Assembly (NCBI GenBank): GCA_021613535.1 | Contig: CP075494.1 | Coordinates: 15,190,001-15,254,000 of the forward strand | Length of the DNA stretch: 64,000 bases | Direction: 5' to 3' | DNA from: Adineta vaga | Taxonomy: Eukaryota; Rotifera | Part shown: positions 38,694-50,503 of the stretch, piece by piece | Numbering within the stretch: the first letter of the stretch is position 1 | Layout: every line of letters begins with the position of its first letter | Notes under the pieces: model-generated | What the model saw: only the letters and a program-made list of their open reading frames with translations | Told to the model about the DNA's origin: nothing | Databases searched by the model: none | Program-made: the position numbers and the translations under genes

Positions 38694-40856
38694 ATCAAAA
38701 GTGGATCCAAGTGGATATCAACCTAGTCTTGTTGACTCGTCTGCTCCTCCTGGAATTTGGCAAAGTCCTCATCCACCACCATCGTTACCTCCTTCTCATC
38801 ATCACCAGCAGCAGCAGCAGCAACAACATCCGGGACGTTTTCCACCCATGCCACCACGCGATTTACATTTCCCGTAAGACTTTCTTTTTCATATACATTC
38901 GAACAATAGTTTCAGGATTGTTTATAATAGACTTCAACACATGAGACAATTTCGACCATCCTTACCTTCTCCGGAATATCGTCTTTATGATTTAAATAAA
39001 CGTTTATCTATGAAACCTGAGGTAATGAATCGAAATTTCAATTCAGACAAATCAAACAACGATTTGTCTTTGTTGCAGGAATGTGATAATCTTTGGTGGG
39101 ATTCGTTTGTTAATGAATTTTTTGAAGAAGATGCAAGTATGACTATATCAATATGTCTTGATGACGGACCCAAACGATTTCGTAAGAATGTTTTTCAAAA
39201 TAATAATGTTATTTATTGTTTCTTCTTATTCAATTAAAGATATTGGTCGTATTTTAATTCCTCGATTTTTTCGTGTATTATGCGATGGAGATGTTAGTGA
39301 AGTTTATTTTGTTTTGAAACATTCAAAAGAAATGTTTCATAATACAGCTCTATCAATCGATTGTGAACAAGGATCATTGATAACCTGTTTTGGAAAACCA
39401 TCATTTATAAAAGTAAGTTTAAAGAACGATTGAATCAAAATATTTATTCTTTATTTTATTACTTGAAAGGTTTGTACAGAAGGACATTTCAATATCGAGT
39501 TTACATATGATGATTTAATGCGTATAAAATCATGGCATTTTTCAATCAAACAACATCGAGAATTAATTCCAAGAAGTGTTGTTGCTATACCAGTATGAAT
39601 GACTCTTTCTTAATCGTTGAATTGAATAGCAGAAAAAATCTTGAATTGTATTTAGACTGATAATCCAACTTATCTTGATCAATTATCAAAAAATTATACT
39701 CGGAATGGTCTTACAATATCGATGTTAAATTTTCTTCGAGTAAAATTCATCTTACAACATTTGTTCATTATTGTGAAATCTTTTTAGTTATGTGAAATTC
39801 TTGAACCAATGCAAGAATTAATGTCTCGTCATAAAACGACTGCATTTTCTCCACGTGATTGTTTAAAAACTATCTTACATCAACGTTGGTCAAAAACTTG
39901 TTCAGATACTCGACCAGTCGCAAAAACTAGACGAAAACGAAAAAATGCTGTAGGAAATAATAATTTACCAAACAATAAAGAGACAACTGGTCCGAATTGT
40001 ACCACACCAACGAAAAAGCGTTCACCAGCTAATAATAATTATGCTCCACCGCCATTACAAGGACTAAATAATATGCCTGGGGTAAGAACAATGATCCTTT
40101 ACTTTTGAACGGTATAGATAGGATATTTTTTAGGATGTTATGATTGTTGGTGAACCATCATTAATGGGTGGTGAAATGGATGATGAAGATGAACGTTATA
40201 TAACTCGTCTTGAAAATAGTCAATATGATCCAAATGGTATTCCATTATCACAATTTCATTCTCCAAATCCACAAATGGCATCAGGTTATCAACAAAATCC
40301 AAATCTTCAGTCATTACTTCATCCTAAACAACAACCGTTTTTACCAAATTCAAATCAACTTTTAAATCATAATCAAATGAAACGAGAACAAATATCTTTT
40401 CCTGGATCACCATCACAACAACAATTACCGTCCATGTTTGCTAATAATTCACCAACACCCAATGGTCTGAATACATCATTAAATGGTGAATTGTCATCAT
40501 CAGTAGCAGGGAAAAGACTTTCAACAACCAATTATAATTCTTCCAATTCTCCGCAAACACTTTCAGCAAACAATCATAATCAGGTTTGATTCTATAGAAT
40601 TTATATTGTCTATTCGCAGTTTATAAACTAAGTTAAAAATGATAGACTGTGGAGAACGTTCTAGTTTCAATATATTTTACAATTTTATGATAATTTTCTA
40701 TCTTAGATTTCATCAATTCCAGCACCTTCAACTCCAATGAATTCTTCATGGAATAATTCTTCTTCCACAATTCTAAATTCAGTTGTAGCAGAAAAAAAAC
40801 AAGAACCTCATACCCCACCTGTTACTCCACAACAAACTATTGCAACAGCCTCATAA
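38694..40856 (+). CDS. LDB1: LIM domain-binding protein (Ldb1/Chip)
   Basis: This transcription cofactor dimerises and bridges LIM-homeodomain and LMO proteins. The first clear exon (38694-38873) is Pro/His/Gln-rich and lacks a plausible start ATG, so an upstream start exon or a start at 38848 is possible. The next exons carry the dimerisation domain in family order: RLYDLNKRLS, ECDNLWWDSFVNEFFEEDA, DIGRILIPRFFRVL, KHSKEMFHNTALSIDCEQG, KVCTEGHFNIEFTYDDLMR and LCEILEPMQELMSRHKT. A KTRRKRKN nuclear signal follows. Then come DVMIVGEPSLMGGEM and DERYITRLENSQYDPNG, the conserved LCCD/LID-region signature. The C-terminus is Asn/Gln/Ser-rich. A 57-bp intron at about 39022-39078 has a length divisible by three and can be mistaken for coding. 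Confidence 0.94.
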
Positions 40857-41451
40857 AAACTGATCTCATATCAAAGCTAGAAAAAAAAGAAGAAATCGGA
40901 TGCATTTTGTTCTCTTCTGTTTTGTTTTTGTAAAAAGTTTTCTTTTCTTTCAGTCGTAGTTTAGATAATCTTTTTCTTTCCCTTATATTGTACATTGAAT
41001 TGCTTTTCTTCTTTTGTCAATGATAAAGAAAAACGTCTTTTTCTCTCCATGCGCATTCCAAAGATCTGTCTGTGAGTTTCAAACTGATATCCTTTCATTT
41101 TCTCGAAAGACGAACATTTCAATTTCACGTTTTCTGTGTAATGTGTTTTTAATGCGCTATGCGTTCGTATGTGTCACAAAATAACAGTGAATATATATAT
41201 TATCTATATATTCTCTTCCTCTTCGTTTCGTTTTTCAATGATAATAGACGAATGATGTTGGTTTCTTCTTCTTCTTTTCTAATATCTTTATTTAATAATA
41301 TTCTTCTTATATACATACGAATCTATATATATATATATAAATATGAAATAGCATCTATTGATGTTTGACAATTTTTTTTCTTCTTTTAGATGAAATAGAA
41401 GTAATCCGGTACAAAAACGAATTCCATTTTTTCAGATAAAAATTTACAAAT
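40857..41451. other. Intergenic region between LDB1 and DDX39B
   Basis: This holds the LDB1 3' untranslated region and the DDX39B promoter and leader, in an AT- and pyrimidine-rich background with a TA microsatellite near 41324-41340. Short frames here are low complexity. Confidence 0.5.
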
Positions 41452-43227
41452 ATGACTGATGAACAAGAACTTCTTGATTATGATGAAACAGATGATGCAC
41501 CACAAACAAGTGCTAAAAATGGAACAACAAATGGTACTACTGGTGGATCATTGAAAAATGGAAGTTCATCTGGTACACAAGGTGGACAAATTCGAGGTTC
41601 CTATGTCTCGATTCATGCAAGTGGTTTTAAAGATTTTCTTCTTAAACCTGAATTACTTCGTGCAATTATGGATTGTGGTTTTGAACATCCATCTGAAGGT
41701 TTTAAACAAAAAAAAACAGGAAATTCCAGTTAAACTACGTTTATTTGTTCTATAGTTCAACATGAATCTATTCCACAAGCTATTCTTGGTACAGATATTG
41801 TATGTCAAGCCAAATCCGGTATGGGTAAAACAGCTGTTTTCGTATTAGCAACACTTCAACAATTAGAACCTGTTGATGGACAAGTAAAAGAATTGAAATT
41901 GAACGAAATGAATTTTGTATCTATACGCTAATTTTAGGTATCGGTTATTGTTCTTTGTCATGCACGTGAATTAGCATTTCAAATAAGTCGTGAATATGAA
42001 CGTTTTTGCAAATATATGCCAGCAGTTAAAGTTTCAGTTTTCTTTGGTGGTTTACCAACGAAAAATGATGAAGAAACTTTGAAAAAGAATTGTACACATA
42101 TTGTAGTTGGTACACCTGGTCGAATTTTAGCTTTAGGAAAGAGTAAAGCACTTAATTTACGACATGTCAAACATTTTATTGTTGATGAGTGTGATAAAGT
42201 TTTGGAATCACTTGGTATGTTATGATTGAATGAACATAGATCATTTCATGATTTCATTTTTTCTTAGATATGCGTCGTGATGTTCAAGAAATATTCAAAA
42301 TGACACCACATGAAAAACAAGTCTTAATGTTTAGTGCAACATTAAGTAAAGACATTCGACCTGTTTGTAAGAAATTTATGCAAGATGTAAGTCTAATTTT
42401 TTTCTTGTTTTTTTTGAAATTGTTAATTTCGTTTTTCTTTAGCCAATGGAAATCTATATTGATAATGAAACCAAATTAACACTCCATGTAAGTTATATGA
42501 TAAGGATCGAATTATATAATCATTGTACTTTTATTTTAATATAGGGTCTCCGTCAACATTACGTTAAATTACGTGAACAAGAAAAGAATCGAAAACTAAT
42601 TGATTTACTCGATAAATTAGAATTCAATCAAGTCGTTATTTTCGTCAAATCCGTACAACGATGCTCAGTTTTGTGCAAATTGTTAACGGAACAAAATTTT
42701 CCTGCAGTCGAAATTCATCGTGGAATGCCACAAGAAGAACGGTTTGCTGACTAGATATTTAAATTTCAATGCTTATCTATTGTACATATTCATCTAGTTT
42801 GGCACGTTACAAAGAATTCAAAGAATTCCAAACACGTATTTTGGTCGCAACAAATTTATTCGGGCGTGGTATGGATATTGAACGTGTCAATATCGTTTTC
42901 AACTATGATATGCCAGAAGATTCAGATACCTATCTTCATCGTGTAAGTCTTTTTGTTTCTTCAATTTAATGATTTTATTTGTATTTATGAATTTGTTTGA
43001 CTTTTAGGTTGCTCGTGCTGGTCGATTCGGCACAAAAGGTCTTGCAATCACATATGTTGCCGATGAGAATGATGCTACAATTTTGAATGAAGTGCAAACT
43101 CGTTTCGAAGTACAAATTACGGAAATGCCCGATGAAATAGATGTTTCTACATACAGTAAGGATTTCTTCTAATGATCACCTCTACTTCAATAAATTGGTT
43201 TTCTTTGTTTTAGTCGAAAATCGTTAA
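41452..43227 (+). CDS. DDX39B: DEAD-box RNA helicase UAP56/DDX39B
   Basis: Nine exons (first 41452-41698, last 43214-43227) give about 425 residues, the usual size. This ATPase loads TREX onto mRNA, acting in spliceosome assembly and nuclear export. Motifs in order: the Q-motif region ([16 protein letters not shown]), motif [26 protein letters not shown], motif II as DECD (VDECDKVLE, the hallmark of this subfamily), SAT (MFSATLS), [16 protein letters not shown] and motif [12 protein letters not shown]. The acidic N-terminus [15 protein letters not shown] matches the family. The final exon contributes only a few codons after a phase-1 intron. A decayed copy of its 3' part lies 900 bp downstream. 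Confidence 0.96.
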
Positions 43228-44097
43228 TTATCTGGTCATATAAAATCGAAATGAACTATGTAAACTGTTTTTTCTTTGTCTTGGTTATTGTCATGTTTAC
43301 TTTACGGTTCCTCATTCTTTTTTTTTGTCTAAAACATAAACCTATATATGTGTCTGTTAGTGTTTTGAAGGAAATGGATTTGTTATTCGATTTGTTGCTT
43401 CAAACACTGTCTTCTTTCTCTTCTCTCTGTTGTACTTTTTCTTGGATGGTATACAAGCAAGAACAACAATAAAAGAATATTCCTCGAGAAACAGATAATC
43501 GATTTAACTATGTCTTTTTATATATTGGGTAATAAATCGAAAAGAAAACGATCCATTTTCAACATATCAATACAATTAAGAGATCGATCTTTCTGAAAAT
43601 AGTTGATACATGTACCATGCATTTCTATACAGAACAAAAGAAGAGAAGGAAACGAAACACATTAAATAATCCTATCGTTGAACGGCAAGGATTGATTATG
43701 AGAACATTGAGCTCTTAAATGATTTGGACTTTTACATAGATAACAAATTCTTCTTTGATTATTTGAGTAATAAAAACGATTGGAATTATTCGACTGTTGT
43801 TGGATGTTGAAATTATAAGACTTTGTTGGATACATGATTGGTCGTTCATTTTATGGATAATACTATTGTGAATTAGAGAGCACTGTTGAACTTAAATCAT
43901 CAGCATTAAATAGAATTGACTAGACAAGAGTTCTTGTCTTGAGGATGTGGGTGGGTGTTGGTGAGGATGTTGGAAGGCAAGGAGGAAAGTGTGGAGGCTG
44001 AAAAGGTTAAAACTCGAAGCTTCGACTTCTAAATTTTAAAAGTTTAATAGTCGAAGAAGAAGTTTAATGCTCGAATCGAGTTAACGATTTCTACACT
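43228..44097. other. DDX39B 3' region and spacer before its duplicate
   Basis: The first part (to about 43570) is the 3' flank of DDX39B and is the sequence duplicated at 44617-44945. A purine- and G-rich patch near 43930-44005 (repeated gtgggtgggtg and gaggatg-type words) follows, and a small palindrome tcgaagcttcga lies near 44013-44024. No gene is seen. Confidence 0.55.
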
Positions 44098-44616
44098 ACT
44101 CGATGGGATGTTACAAAAAGAACGGTTTCTCAATTGAAAATTGTAAAAAAATTAAACATATTTAATTTTATTCAGTTTGATTCGATGTATGCAATTTAAT
44201 GAAGGTGAAAAAAGCATTTTGGTTGCAACAAATTTATTGCAATTCGTTATGGAAATTGAACGTGTTAATGTCGTTATCAATTACGATATGCCAGAAGATT
44301 TAGATGCTTATTTTCGTCAAGTATATTATAAATTCCTATTATCATTTATAAAAAAAATATTTTATTTTAGGTTGGTCTTGCTGTTAGTTTCGGCACAAAA
44401 GGTCTTGCAATAACATATGTTGCTGATGATAAAGGTGTTGCAATTTTGAAGAAAGTTCAAACTGATTTCGAAGTACAAGTTACAGAAATGCCCGATGAAA
44501 TCGATTTTACTGCATACAGTAAGGTTTCTTCAAATGATCCTCTCCATTTTAATCAATTTTGTTTTCTTTTTTTAGTCAAAAATCATTCATTATCTGGTCA
44601 TGTTAAATTGAAATGA
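44098..44616 (+). pseudogene. Degenerate duplicate of the DDX39B C-terminal exons
   Basis: This copy matches DDX39B from about 42715 onward, including intron positions and splice sites, but lacks the start and the ATPase half. The aligned core is readable: MEIERVNVVINYDMPED against [17 protein letters not shown], then [13 protein letters not shown]. The helicase motifs are destroyed: NLFGRGMD has become NLLQFVME, and [10 protein letters not shown] has become RQVGLAVSFG. The final stop is shifted, adding a short tail. The frame stays open between predicted splice sites despite the divergence. It could not work as a helicase; whether it is transcribed is unknown. Confidence 0.85.
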
Positions 44617-45509
44617 ACTATATAAACTGTTTTTTTCTTTGTCTCATTTTGGTTATTGTCATGTTTACTTTAAAGTTCTACATTCTTTTTTTTTTCTTGT
44701 CTAAACCATCAATCTTATGTGTGTTTGATAGTGTACTGAAGAGAATGGAGTTGTTATTCGATTTGTTGTTTCAAACACTGTCTTCTTTCTTTTATCTTTC
44801 TCTTTTGTATTTTTTCTCGGATGGTATACAAACAAGAGCAACAATGAAAAGTATTCCTCGAGACATACATAAATGATTTAACTGTCTTTTTATATATTGG
44901 CTAATAAATCGAAAAAAAAACGATTCACTTTCAATATAACAACACATCTGAAAATCGACATTTTTGAAGATAATTAATGATTAGTGATATCAAGAATGTT
45001 ACAACTGATGGAAAGAAATTTGATAGTTGAGTATGAAGAGAATGAAAAAAATTGTCAACAGGACTACCTTGACTCTAAATTAACACTTCTTTGTTAAAAA
45101 ATATTTTACTGTGTATTCTCTTCAACTTGCAAAATATTTAATCAAACAACCAGAAATCTGTTTAAAAACTTGTTTTTGTTTTTACTTATTTGAACGAAAT
45201 AATCAAGTTTTTTATCATAAGACTCATCTGAAATTACGGGAAAAAGATTTTACTCTGTAACTTATCTCTAATCATATCTTAGAAATTAAATATAAATGAC
45301 ATTTCTATTTAATTTTATCCAGTATCTGAAGATTACTTGTAAAACGATCAAGAAAATATTGAAAGCTCATGTGTTGTTTGTTTTTTATTGTGCTTCATTT
45401 CATTTAATTGGAAAGTATTTGAAATAATACGAAAGTTCATCTCAAGCAAAAGTAAAACAGAATATAAGTCTAATTTTCAAGGATATATTATCTAATATTT
45501 CTAATAGAT
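44617..45509. other. Duplicated DDX39B 3' flank and AT-rich spacer
   Basis: 44617-44945 is similar to the 3' flank of DDX39B (43228-43570), including the ctttttatatattgg and aataaatcgaaa words, so the tandem duplication extends past the coding region. The rest is AT-rich with no gene recognised. Confidence 0.6.
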
Positions 45510-46952
45510 GCGGAAATGGAGAAGATGAATATTATTGTTCAGATCAACGATGTCCTTTGGGAACACATGCATGTATATCTCCAACAAATTATTCATTTAG
45601 TTGTTTATCTTCGGAACGAGTTAATGACAAAATTGATGATTGTCTTGGTGAATCGGATGAACCTCATTATTGTCGAGAATTATATCCATTAAAACAAGAT
45701 TATGAAGGTTTTCATTGTTCACAAAGTGATCTTTGTTTATCAGTAAGAGAATTAGGTGATAATATTCCATCGTGTCCTTTAGGTGATAATGAAAAAATTT
45801 TGTCAAACTGATGAATTTATATGTGAAAAAGATCATTTGTTAGAACATATTTTATGTTAATCAAGTGAATTAAAACGAAGTCGAATTGTTCATTTTTCTA
45901 TTCGAACTTCTGCTGATTATCCACAAACAAAATCATTAATTACGAATCCAATTATTCCATTACTAGAAGAAAAATCTTATTCAAAAATAAAAACAATCGA
46001 ATCACGAATCAATTCATATTCATCATCATCATCATGGTCATGTAATCGAGGTTTAAATATTCGTATTTGGTTAGGGGATGATCATTATAAAGATGGATGT
46101 CTTTGTCCTCCTAGTTATTATGGTGATTTATGTCAATATCAAAATCAACGAATTAGTTTAACATTAGGAATTCGAACAAATGAAAAACAATTGATTTATA
46201 CAATTGTCATCAAATTACTTGATGAAAATGATCAACAAAGAACGATTGAGTCTTATGATCAATTTGATTATACATCAAGTCAAAGTTGTGGAATGAAATT
46301 CAATCGTTATTTAATTTATCCAATACGAACAAAGAATCTTTCGAAAATCTATTATTTACATTTGGATATTTTTGAAAAGAATTCAATGATTTATCGTGGA
46401 AGTTGGTTTCTATTAATTCCATTTCTTTTCTTACCTGTTAATCGTTTAGTTATTCAATTAACTCTTTCTTATTCATCATTTTCTATTTCATCGAATTGTA
46501 CAGAGAAATGTATCAATGTTGAATGTATTCGTTATATAAATCAAGATAAATATTTCTGTCGATGTTATTCCGGTTGGTCTGGTATTCGATGTGATATTCC
46601 AATAAATTGTCAATATTGTTCACAAGATTCAATATGTATTGGATCGATTCATAATCGTTCGATTTGTGTTTGTCCATTGACAAAATTTGGACCACGATGT
46701 CTTTTAAAATCATCATGTGAAATGAATGCTTGTGAAAATAATGGTCAATGTATTCCAGCAGATTTAAGTGAACCTGGAAGTGAATATACTTGTATTTGTT
46801 CGGAAGAATATTTTGGAAATCGTTGTCAATATTCTAGAGCAAAATTAGAAATTGTTCTTGAAAATCTTGATATTCTATCATATTTAATTGCATTTTTCTT
46901 GACAATTTCTAATCAATCGGAACCAACATCAACGATTATGCTCGAAAAATTA

Positions 46953-47060
46953 CGTTGGTGAAGTTAGCACCATATTCGAGTATAACCTTCCCATATTCGT
47001 TTAGGAATGCGTTCCAACCGATTCAATCAGCGTTCCAAGTAGAACTCGACGAGCTCTATC
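46953..47060 (+). repeat. Left 108-bp terminal inverted repeat of foldback element
   Basis: It begins cgttggtgaagttagcacc and ends gagctctatc. It is the exact reverse complement of 47351-47458 by base-by-base reading. Confidence 0.9.
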
Positions 47061-47350
47061 CAATGATATGCTCAGTTGCGACCTAGCCCTAACTTTGGTT
47101 TTTCGGATCAATACTGCCGTTATTGGAAGCTTAAAAATAAAATCTCGAGTTATGGAAAAACTGAGCATATCATTGGATAGAGCTCGTTGAGTTCTACTTG
47201 GAACGCTGATTGGAACGGTTGGAACGCATTCCTGAACGAATATGGGAAGCTTTTACTCGAATATGGTGCCAGCATTTTATTGAAAAAATGCAATATTTTG
47301 TAATTTTTTTAACCATCGTTTGGACTATGGAAAATCTAACTACACCATTA

Positions 47351-47458
47351 GATAGAGCTCGTCGAGTTCTACTTGGAACGCTGATTGAATCGGTTGGAAC
47401 GCATTCCTAAACGAATATGGGAAGGTTATACTCGAATATGGTGCTAACTTCACCAACG
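47351..47458 (-). repeat. Right 108-bp terminal inverted repeat of foldback element
   Basis: This arm pairs with 46953-47060 without mismatch. A diverged version of the same arm lies internally at about 47181-47270. Confidence 0.9.
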
Positions 47459-48065
47459 TCGAAAAATTAACACTTTTTCAACGTATTATAACATTTCATA
47501 TATCCATTCCATATCATTTAGTAATTATAAAATCAAATGATAGATTCTATCTTGCTGTTATTCAACAAATTGCTAAAATAGATATTTCAACAACGATTAA
47601 TCCAAGTCGAGAATGTATATCAATTGAAAAATTATTCAATTCAACAATCATGTCAATGTCACGTTTTCAACGAATTAAATTTTATCATCTTCCATGTCAA
47701 ATAGATACTCAATTGAATTGTTTTCTCGATGAATCTTATTTATGTTTATGTACAGAAGATCGTCAAGCAAATTGTATTCAATTTAATTATCAAACAAATT
47801 TTCAATGTCAAACTACAAAGAAGTTTCGATTATTCTGATACGCACCATTTATTTCGTTGGTCAATAATTCAAGAAACCGAAAGGAAAGAAAAATAACCAA
47901 CGATGTATATTAGAATTTTACCTTATATATATATATCATACACAAAAATACATACGCGTGTTATATCTTTCTCTTTCATAACACAGTGTGCCACCTGTTC
48001 TCAGAATTATTCTGTAGTAAAACAAGATAAAATCAAAGAGCCTTTTAAGAAAATACTTTCTTTTA

Positions 48066-50503
48066 TTAAAAATGATCATTACATGAACATTTTCCATCAG
48101 AAAAATGATGTATACGATTCGCATCACGAACGATAATTTCACATCGACGAATTTTACTGATCAACTTGATGGCACCATCTATGAAAGAAAGACAATGATA
48201 TTCAAATACATAATTTCTCTCCAGAATACTCTGGAAGAAAAACACAAAAATAACTTACGACAATCACCACAAATACGAAGGTTCTTGACTATTTGAATTC
48301 GTGATGGAACTGGTCGTTGAATAAAATTGAATGCAAGTGCCAATCTTTCACTGTGACTATTGAGCACCGATTCAACAGTTTCATCAGCCACCAAAGGACG
48401 TGTTATCCAACTTGCATCAAACTTATGACCATGTTCGATAAGTTCCTTTTCTAGTCGATCAAGTTCATCATATAATTCAGATGTCCTTGGATGAGATCGA
48501 TCTTGAACATGAAATTGCTAAAAAATTCAATCAAACATTCAAATAAAATAAACAAGAGAATCATCATTACTCACCACAATTTCGCCGTTGGCTTCTGTCC
48601 AAGACAGGCCAATTCGTTTTCTTGCACCTGATTGACTCATATTCCATCTAATTTGTGATGCCTCTTCTAGTTCTCCTGCTGATGCTAAAGTATTAGTAAA
48701 GAGTATCGAAGTTTCTACCAAAGATTCGTCGGCATTACGAAATAGTTCTTGTATTCGATGAACTATTTGTCTTGCTAGAGATGCATCATGTCGATTACGA
48801 GCACCTGATAACAATGACCCTAAAAAAGAACGAAGCTTGTATCTTTCCAGTAATTTTGATGAAATAAATTCTTTTTGCTGACTTAAAACTCAAATAGAAA
48901 TATTGATTAATGTACTTTCGAACAGATTTGTAAAAGATAAGAGTACAACACTTACTATACATCGGAAGACAAGGAGATTCATCCCTTTCATATTCCTCAA
49001 TTAGTTGCTTTGCTTCATCGAACAAAAATAATCGATTTAAACAATCGATCTAAATAAACAAATTCAAAGTTAGTTATTTACCAATGAAATCTATTTACAA
49101 ACCATACTTGTATATATCCATTTATTTTTCCTTTTGATTGCTGAGAAAATTGTCCGAGCTTCATCAACAAGTCCTGAATGTGAACATGCATTCAACAGAC
49201 AAGCATAAGTTTTTTCATCGATCATCACTGATGGCATTCGATGATAAAGTTCAATTGCATCACGTCCCATTCCATTCAAACCATATGAATTTACTATTTT
49301 CATCAGTCAATAAAATATACAATACAAAGCAAAATATGAACTTACTCATAGAATTGTATGTTACTGAATCTGGTTTATCAATTTGTTCAAAGACCTTTTC
49401 AGCTTCATTCACGCATCCCACTTTGCCCTTTGTTAGATAAAAACCAATCAATAAATAAACACCACTAACTTACACTTTTGAACATTACTTACCCACATAT
49501 GAATGAGAGCATTTTGAAGTTTTAAATCATTTAACATCGTAGATGGAATATGCTTGACAATTGATCGACAACGTGATTCGATTCCAAGTTGAGCACAAGC
49601 ATCGATAAGAAGAAGAAAAATGATTGAATTTGGTTTAATATCTTCATCTTTCATTTTGCCATAAAGATCAATAGTTTTCATATGCATACTATGATCATTG
49701 TAACATGTCATCATTTGTCCATAATCAATTACCTCACGTTTGATTTTAGTAAATACATTCTCTGCATTTTCCAAATCACCACATTTGACAAACATATCGA
49801 AGGCAGAAGTGAGAATGTATTTATTTCTATGATGAATTGATGACATTTGTGACCAAACTTTCTTACCAAAATCTAATGCTTGTTTTGTTCGAACATGAGC
49901 ACAACTACTGAATAATAGACAAAGCTGGATTTCACCTGGATTGGTTATTTTGGAAAAGAGTTCAATTGCTTTTTCAGCCATATTATTTTTTATGAAACCT
50001 AAATAAGAAGAAATTCCAAATATAATCGAACATATCAATCACTTTACCTTTCATCATGACACCATAATGGGCTAACGTTTTGTTGACAGATGAATCAAAA
50101 ACACGTTGAGCATCGTTTACTCGACCACATTGCACTGGAAGTAACAAAGAATCATTTCAATATCGTTAGAAGATATTGACTTACTATAAAAATGAATAAG
50201 TGTTGGTTGAATGTAACTGTTGTTCAATGAACTATCTGACAGGTTTTTATGAATGATTAGACCACGTTCGAGATAACCTAACTGAGTACAAGCTTTAAGT
50301 ACTTGAACAATAATTCTATCTGTTAGAATTGTTTGATGTTTATGTTCATCAAACAGATCAAGTGCTTTAACAAATTCTTTTCTATCATTTAGTTTCTTCA
50401 TTTCAATGTCAATATTTATCTGTTTTGAACTGGTTATTGTACGTGAAAGATTGAAACATTTCAATTTTGTGTGATGAGAGATAGCACGAAAGGTGGTAAA
50501 CAT
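48066..50503 (-). CDS. DYW-type pentatricopeptide repeat (PPR) protein
   Basis: This multi-exon gene encodes a probable mitochondrial protein ([20 protein letters not shown] has a transit-peptide look). A row of about 35-residue PPR helical pairs follows ([56 protein letters not shown]). The C-terminus is a DYW cytidine-deaminase-like domain: [11 protein letters not shown] with the HxE active site, [13 protein letters not shown] with CxxC (the His codon is formed across an intron), [17 protein letters not shown] and a CSCNDHF end. Plant DYW proteins do site-specific C-to-U RNA editing in organelles, and DYW proteins have been reported from bdelloid rotifers and some protists. The terminal triplet is DHF instead of DYW. 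Horizontal acquisition is likely. Confidence 0.92.

Larger units (their letters stand above)
46953..47458. mobile_element. Foldback (MULE-like) non-autonomous element inserted in the LDLa/EGF gene
   Basis: The 506-bp insertion is bounded by direct copies of tcgaaaaatta (46942-46952 and 47459-47469), an 11-bp target duplication. The outer arms (46953-47060 and 47351-47458) are inverted repeats identical over 108 bp. A third, diverged copy of the arm lies at about 47158-47270 in the right-arm orientation and can also pair with the left arm, whose continuation CCAATGATATGCTCAG is matched there. There is no transposase. Long terminal inverted repeats plus a 9-11 bp duplication are the usual Mutator-like pattern. 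The identity of the arms argues for recent movement. Confidence 0.85.
45510..47838 (+). pseudogene. LDLa/EGF receptor-like gene, broken and carrying a transposon
   Basis: An exon beginning after an acceptor-like ag near 45510 encodes LDL-receptor class A modules (GNGEDEYYCSDQRCPLG, DDCLGESDEPHYC, SDLCLSVRELGDNIPSCPLG), an extended beta region, then EGF modules (CRCYSGWSGIRCD, CENNGQC, CICSEEYFGNRCQ). Cysteine-rich proteins of this type are common surface receptors in rotifers. Lesions: a one-base shift in an A-run near 45792, an in-frame TAA in the following segment near 45857-45859, and a 506-bp foldback element at 46953. Coding resumes in the same frame after the element and its target duplication, ending at 47838. 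The 5' exons (signal peptide) are not found. The ligand is unknown. Confidence 0.8.

Noticed and set aside
39022-39078. Apparent insert of 19 residues inside LDB1
   Set aside because: It begins GTAATG and ends TTGCAG, is 57 bp long, and its removal restores the conserved family sequence, so it is an in-frame intron.
43930-44005. G-rich patch (gtgggtggg...) as possible telomere-like repeat
   Set aside because: Bdelloid telomere repeats are tandem TGTGGG; here there is no regular tandem array.
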